Source of the DNA: JASSUD01 sp031963005
GTDB lineage: Bacteria > Pseudomonadota > Gammaproteobacteria > Burkholderiales > Burkholderiaceae
NCBI GenBank assembly: GCA_031963005.1
Contig: JASSUL010000023.1
Coordinates: 1 to 10,969, forward strand
Length of the DNA stretch: 10,969 nt
Direction: 5' to 3'
Position numbers and translations under genes: made by a program. The stretch's first letter is position 1, and the number at the start of each line of letters is the position of its first letter. Below are positions 8,216-10,969 of this stretch, piece after piece. The notes beneath the pieces were generated by a model that was not told the DNA's origin, made no database searches, and saw only the letters and a list, made by a program, of their open reading frames with translations.

Positions 8216-9268
8216 ATGGGAACCTTCTTATCTATTTCGCAAATTTGGAAAACTAATCAGCAATCTAGTACACAAAATATACAAAGCAGCGAGAAAAATA
8301 ATAACCGTGCGATCGTAAATGAAGGTGATGGACCTGCATCTCATCAATCACAAAATTCTCATTCGATACGCGTTGATTTATATCAGTTTTTGCAAAAGCT
8401 TAATCAACCAAAACCAAGTCTAACTTTTTTAATAGGCACTTTTTCTGTACTCCTGTATACAATTGCTCGCTTAGAAGGAAAGTTAAATAACCAATCTGAT
8501 CAAATTATAGAATTAAAAATGCAGATTGCTGCATTGAATAAGCAACTTTATCTGAAAGACACGGAGCAATTTCCAACACACGCTCAAGATAAAGTTATCC
8601 CGAATTTACAGAGCATCTATCCCCAGTTTACTCCGGGTGTTATCAAGGTGACCTCGAACACAACATTAAATAATGATGCGCTAGGTAAACTTATTGTCCT
8701 TGAAAAACCGAATTTGCATTTGACATTACCCCCAATTTTATTTACAGGTTTCACCTTTAAGTTTTTTGGCACATTTGCAAGAACAATTAATGGGAAATTG
8801 CCATGCTTTATCAAAATGGGGAATGATAATTCGATCATTCAATTTGGCAATAATCATGATAATGAGAAGCTCATATCTGTTAATTCTGGAGAATATTTAG
8901 AGTTAGTCGCTAATAAAGAAGACAACTGTTGGTATGCTGCGAATCGGAATGCTGGCTTGGGTTTAACTCCCGGTTTTGAATGGGAAATTGCTGGCAACAG
9001 AGGGTGGCAGAGACTCCCCTCTGGAATGCTTGTGCAGTGGGGAGGGGGTTCGTCTACGAACGGTGGTATGTTGGATGTCAGGTTTCCACAACCTTTTACT
9101 TCGAGAGAATCCATAAGTATTCACGGAACTCACTATGGCTCAGGGCCATCTTTTGTCATTGAATTTGCAAATACGCTCACAGAAACGGGAGGCAGATTGC
9201 GGCTATTGGACTATGAAGGGAAGGGTTATCCAGATAGGTATATGAAATGGATGGCTATTGGATATTGA
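8216..9268 (+). CDS. Membrane-anchored protein with phage tail-fibre-like C-terminus
   Basis: 350 residues from ATG 8216 (361 from ATG 8183). An N-terminal Ser/Asn/Gln-rich segment (~1-66) has no signal peptide. It is followed by one transmembrane helix at ~67-86 (PSLTFLIGTFSVLLYTIARL), a short coiled coil at ~86-111 (heptad-like LEGKLNNQSDQIIELKMQIA), and a beta-rich domain at ~139-247 whose start (GKLIVLEKPNLHLTLP) resembles the head domains of tail fibres. The last ~90 residues (GWQRLPSGMLVQWG, then VRFPQPFTS, ending MKWMAIGY) strongly resemble the gp53-like C-terminal tip of phage tail-fibre proteins, a trimeric beta-sandwich used for receptor binding. No other phage gene is visible nearby, so this looks like a captured fibre tip displayed on a membrane stalk. 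The function is unknown; surface adhesion or decoy display is speculation. It is separated from cdiA by ~530 bases and is AT-richer, so is probably its own transcript. Confidence 0.8.
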   Translation: MGTFLSISQIWKTNQQSSTQNIQSSEKNNNRAIVNEGDGPASHQSQNSHSIRVDLYQFLQKLNQPKPSLTFLIGTFSVLLYTIARLEGKLNNQSDQIIELKMQIAALNKQLYLKDTEQFPTHAQDKVIPNLQSIYPQFTPGVIKVTSNTTLNNDALGKLIVLEKPNLHLTLPPILFTGFTFKFFGTFARTINGKLPCFIKMGNDNSIIQFGNNHDNEKLISVNSGEYLELVANKEDNCWYAANRNAGLGLTPGFEWEIAGNRGWQRLPSGMLVQWGGGSSTNGGMLDVRFPQPFTSRESISIHGTHYGSGPSFVIEFANTLTETGGRLRLLDYEGKGYPDRYMKWMAIGY

Positions 9269-9273
9269 CAGTA

Positions 9274-9322
9274 GAGCTTCCTTTAGCATTGCCCTCTATG
9301 TATTTGAGGGTTGCAGAGGCTC
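9274..9322 (+). terminator. Weak imperfect hairpin after the tail-fibre-like gene
   Basis: CCCTC (9292-9296) pairs with GAGGG (9306-9310) over a 9-base loop. Weaker outer pairing (GCA/TTGC and GAGC/GCTC) with bulges extends it to 9274-9322. It lies immediately after the stop codon but no T-run follows, so termination is only possible, not shown. Confidence 0.25.
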
Positions 9323-9357
9323 CTTAGATGTCTAGAATATTCAGCTAACTATTCTCA

Positions 9358-9621
9358 ATGACAGTCCAGCTGCGGGGTTCGCGGTTTTTTTTGATAAAGC
9401 GCTGTCGCAGATGTTACGTGTATGCAACGGCGCCATTTATGGCTATATCTATTTTGGGGCGCTTTTATAGCTTTCTGATCTATATCATGGGCTGCGGTTT
9501 TTATCTTGCACACTTTCATGTTGGATCTCCTGATAAGGCTCGTATGATTTCATATCACTTTTTTATATTGCATGTAGAGATGAAGTTCACAAGCAAGAAA
9601 TCAGGAGGGCACTATTCATGA
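9358..9621 (+). CDS. Doubtful 87-residue Cys/aromatic-rich ORF
   Basis: ATG 9358, TGA 9619-9621. The product has a basic N-terminus (RCRRCYVY) and a hydrophobic aromatic stretch (FMAISILGRFYSFLIYIMGCGFYLAHF) that could be one transmembrane segment, then a polar tail. No Shine-Dalgarno precedes the ATG, and residue composition is unusual for a real protein of this length. The only positive sign is that its stop overlaps the next ATG as ATGA, downstream of a good AGGAGG, a pattern of translational coupling. The family is not recognised and it may be spurious. Confidence 0.2.
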   Translation: MTVQLRGSRFFLIKRCRRCYVYATAPFMAISILGRFYSFLIYIMGCGFYLAHFHVGSPDKARMISYHFFILHVEMKFTSKKSGGHYS

Positions 9622-9650
9622 TGGCAGAAGGCTTTTGCCGTATTATTTAA
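9603..9650 (+). other. Strong Shine-Dalgarno with a 10-codon ORF (possible remnant or leader peptide)
   Basis: AGGAGG at 9603-9608 is nine bases before tandem ATGs at 9618 and 9621. The frame reads MMAEGFCRII and stops with TAA at 9648-9650. One of the best ribosome binding sites in the window therefore serves an ORF of only ten codons. Either a gene that began here was truncated, or this is a short leader or small peptide. No downstream plus-strand gene is seen for a leader to control. Confidence 0.35.
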
Positions 9651-9664
9651 AAATGGTGCGTATA

Positions 9665-9680
9665 AAGAAATGCATTTCTT
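9665..9680. repeat. 16-bp perfect palindrome
   Basis: AAGAAATGCATTTCTT reads identically on both strands, with no spacer. Its centre is at 9672/9673, about 70-90 bases past the end of the minus-strand gene and 15 bases past the 10-codon ORF. It could be a dimeric regulator site, but no promoter is identified beside it. AT-rich sequence makes chance palindromes more likely. Confidence 0.5.
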
Positions 9681-9752
9681 CAAAAACTCATTGAATGTAA
9701 AATGAAGTGATAGTTATCTATGAAGTAAAAAATGTCGCCTATACTTTTTTAT

Positions 9753-10493
9753 TTAAGCATGCTGCATCGCTCGAAAAATAGCTTGTTCTTTCTCTTGTTC
9801 TTTTTTAGTCACACCAAAGAATCCGTACGTAAGCATTTCGAATAGAACAAAGGTACAAACACTACCCCTCATGATATACCCATACCATGGTTTTACCCAG
9901 GAAATGCCATATTTATCAGGCTTTTCATAACATATATCCTTTAATAAAGCCGTATTCTCACATGCGATCATAGTTGTAAGAAGCAAAGCCACGGAAGCTA
10001 TAGCTACCACTGCACATATCTTGGTATATCTTTCATATTTTTCAGATTCCAATAAATTTCCATTGCTACGAATAGTATTTTCTGCAATGAATGTTCTTCT
10101 TGTATCAATATATGGATTTTGATAATGTTCTACAGAGTTACTTGCTCTTTGGGGATGATTAACGGCACCATAGGGGTTTCCTGCTGACAATATACTGAGA
10201 AGGGTTTGCATATCAGCAGAAGTTATCAAGGAGTTTTGAAGGTTCCCTGCGGGATGGCCTGCTTGCTCAGATGGATTAGCGGAAATAGTAGATTGGTAAT
10301 GCATTAATAACGTTTGTAGAAATTGAATATCTTCCGCACTCATAGAGTGATTATTTTCTGAAAGCGCATGTAAAATGCTAACAATATGCGCATTAATTTG
10401 TGCGTTTTGGGCTTGTGATTGATGAGCAGGGGTAGTAGAAAGGTAGTTTGATAATGATGTTTGTGAAGATGTCAAAGGCGTAATTTCGCTCAT
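9753..10493 (-). CDS. Unknown two-TM protein with disordered Ser/Gln/Asn-rich N-terminus (effector-like)
   Basis: 246 residues. The start (CAT at 10491-10493) is supported by AAGGAAA seven bases upstream. Residues 1-35 are Ser/Thr/Gln/Ala-rich (MSEITPLTSSQTSLSNYLST), with no signal peptide or basic N-region. Two related short helical motifs follow: SAEDIQFLQTLL at ~52-63 and SADMQTLLSIL at ~92-102, each followed by an Asn-Pro turn. Residues ~159-178 and ~208-227 are hydrophobic and likely form a membrane hairpin, with two Cys (178, 188) in or beside the loop. The C-terminus is charged (TKKEQEKEQ). An unstructured polar N-terminus plus a membrane hairpin is a layout often seen in type III or IV secreted effectors of host-associated bacteria, but this is inference from shape only. 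No family is recognised. The coding sequence is clearly AT-richer than cdiA. It is convergent with the tail-fibre-like gene. Confidence 0.75.
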   Translation of the reverse strand: MSEITPLTSSQTSLSNYLSTTPAHQSQAQNAQINAHIVSILHALSENNHSMSAEDIQFLQTLLMHYQSTISANPSEQAGHPAGNLQNSLITSADMQTLLSILSAGNPYGAVNHPQRASNSVEHYQNPYIDTRRTFIAENTIRSNGNLLESEKYERYTKICAVVAIASVALLLTTMIACENTALLKDICYEKPDKYGISWVKPWYGYIMRGSVCTFVLFEMLTYGFFGVTKKEQEKEQAIFRAMQHA

Positions 10494-10498
10494 ATCAA

Positions 10499-10505
10499 TT
10501 TCCTT
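10499..10505 (-). promoter_or_regulatory. Ribosome binding site of the 246-residue two-TM protein gene
   Basis: On the minus strand AAGGAAA precedes ATTGAT and the ATG at 10493, giving AGGA a spacing of about seven bases. This fixes the start. The ~80 bases further upstream are extremely AT-rich (for example TAAATATATTAAAAA on the minus strand) and probably contain the promoter, though no clear -35/-10 pair could be chosen. Confidence 0.65.
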
Positions 10506-10583
10506 TCTTATGATTTTTAAAAGAGTAATTTTTTAATATATTTACTTTTAAATTTTTAGGAAAAAATACAAATCAAATTGCAT

Positions 10584-10611
10584 AAAAAAGCCCTTTCTGA
10601 TGAAAAGGGCT
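10584..10611 (-). terminator. Rho-independent terminator of the coiled-coil protein gene
   Basis: A perfect 8-bp stem, AGCCCTTT (10589-10596) with AAAGGGCT (10604-10611), closes a 7-base loop. The A-run at 10584-10589 becomes a U-tract after the stem on minus-strand RNA. It lies about 20 bases past the stop of the gene at 10631 and upstream of the 246-residue gene. The two minus-strand genes are therefore probably transcribed separately. Confidence 0.88.
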
Positions 10612-10630
10612 AATATGAGAGTAGGGATTT

Positions 10631-10969
10631 TTATACTATATTTTTCATGGCAGCAGCCATTAATTGCATGTTGTACTCTCTCAGTTTTTCTTTTTCTTCT
10701 TCAGCTTTAGCCAACTGTTTTTTCAAATCCGCAATTGTTTTGTTTGCTGCTTCCAATTCAAGGGTACTGGGCGAAGCGGCGTGCTGATTGGCCAGTTCCT
10801 GTCTTAATACACTGAGCTCGCTGACGATAGCGGCGGCACCATCCTGAAAATCTTTCCGCACGGTATTGGTAATATCATCCGCAGTGACTTTCAATGCCTG
10901 CTTAGCAGAGTTGGTGACGTTTTCTGTATGCACTTGCATAGCGTCGCCAGTAGCGCGTGCCATGCTCTT
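10631..10969 (-). CDS. Coiled-coil protein of unknown function (5' partial)
   Basis: At least 112 residues; the frame stays open to the right edge (Lys-Ser before the first ATG at 10963). That ATG has only AAGAGC before it, too close to act as a good Shine-Dalgarno, so the start is probably outside the window. The visible part is Ala/Thr/Gln-rich and helical (VHTENVTNSAKQALKV), then a Gln/Ala linker, then a clear heptad coiled coil in the last ~45 residues (LELEAANKTIADLKKQLAKA, followed by a Glu/Lys-rich stretch), ending MAAAMKNIV. There are no Cys and no membrane segment. Such tails occur in plasmid-maintenance, mobilisation and structural proteins, but nothing here decides between them. 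The upstream half of the visible gene is GC-richer than the neighbouring 246-residue gene, suggesting a different origin. A terminator follows directly. Confidence 0.75.
   Translation of the reverse strand, partial: KSMARATGDAMQVHTENVTNSAKQALKVTADDITNTVRKDFQDGAAAIVSELSVLRQELANQHAASPSTLELEAANKTIADLKKQLAKAEEEKEKLREYNMQLMAAAMKNIV

Larger units (their letters stand above)
9269..9752. other. Gene-poor interval between convergent genes
   Basis: About 480 bases between the plus-strand tail-fibre-like gene and the minus-strand 246-residue gene. It contains the weak hairpin at 9274-9322, an unconvincing 87-codon ORF (9358-9621), a strong Shine-Dalgarno at 9603-9608 that leads only into a 10-codon ORF, and the 16-bp palindrome at 9665-9680. 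No tRNA, insertion-sequence transposase or CRISPR structure is visible. It could be the remains of a decayed small-gene operon. Confidence 0.6.

Noticed and set aside
8854..9114. 86-codon minus-strand ORF
   Set aside because: It is the complement of the well-supported tail-fibre-like tip, with no support of its own.

Overview
The window looks like an accessory region of a Gram-negative proteobacterium. The main reason is a very large CdiA/filamentous-haemagglutinin-type exoprotein, which fills about 70% of the window and is cut by the left edge. Its architecture (haemagglutinin repeats, a CdiA-type central region, more repeats, a hydrophobic pretoxin region, a divergent DNN(W) version of the VENN junction and a C-terminal toxin-like tip) is typical of contact-dependent inhibition proteins of beta- and gammaproteobacteria. 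The rest of the window is visibly AT-richer and gene-poor. It encodes unfamiliar membrane or coiled-coil proteins, as is often seen in host-associated bacteria such as fungal endosymbionts related to Burkholderia. That taxonomic guess is inference only.

Layout. (1) 1-7683 (+): CdiA-like protein, 5' end outside the window. It carries a long internal repeat (1-603 and 1051-1761, starting with 151 identical bases) and a short tandem module at 2746-3111. Its last ~120 residues resemble a TNT-like NAD glycohydrolase or ADP-ribosyltransferase-type toxin. (2) 7684-8215: gene-poor stretch where an immunity gene would be expected. It holds a perfect 9-bp inverted repeat and a doubtful 53-codon hydrophobic ORF. 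(3) 8216-9268 (+): a predicted membrane-anchored protein with a short coiled coil and a phage tail-fibre-like C-terminus. (4) 9269-9752: mostly non-coding or decayed, with a weak 87-codon ORF, a strong Shine-Dalgarno in front of a 10-codon ORF overlapping it by ATGA, and a 16-bp palindrome. (5) 9753-10493 (-): unknown 246-residue protein with a Ser/Gln/Asn-rich N-terminus and two C-terminal membrane segments, effector-like in appearance. (6) 10584-10611 (-): Rho-independent terminator of (7) a right-edge-truncated coiled-coil protein gene (10631-10969, -).

How they may work together. The only clear system is contact-dependent inhibition / two-partner secretion. The outer-membrane transporter (CdiB) is not in the window and may lie upstream. 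No recognisable immunity gene follows the toxin tip, so the small ORF at 7868 and the gene at 8216 are the only same-strand candidates, both weak. The tail-fibre-tip protein, the two-TM protein and the coiled-coil protein have no evident functional link to it.
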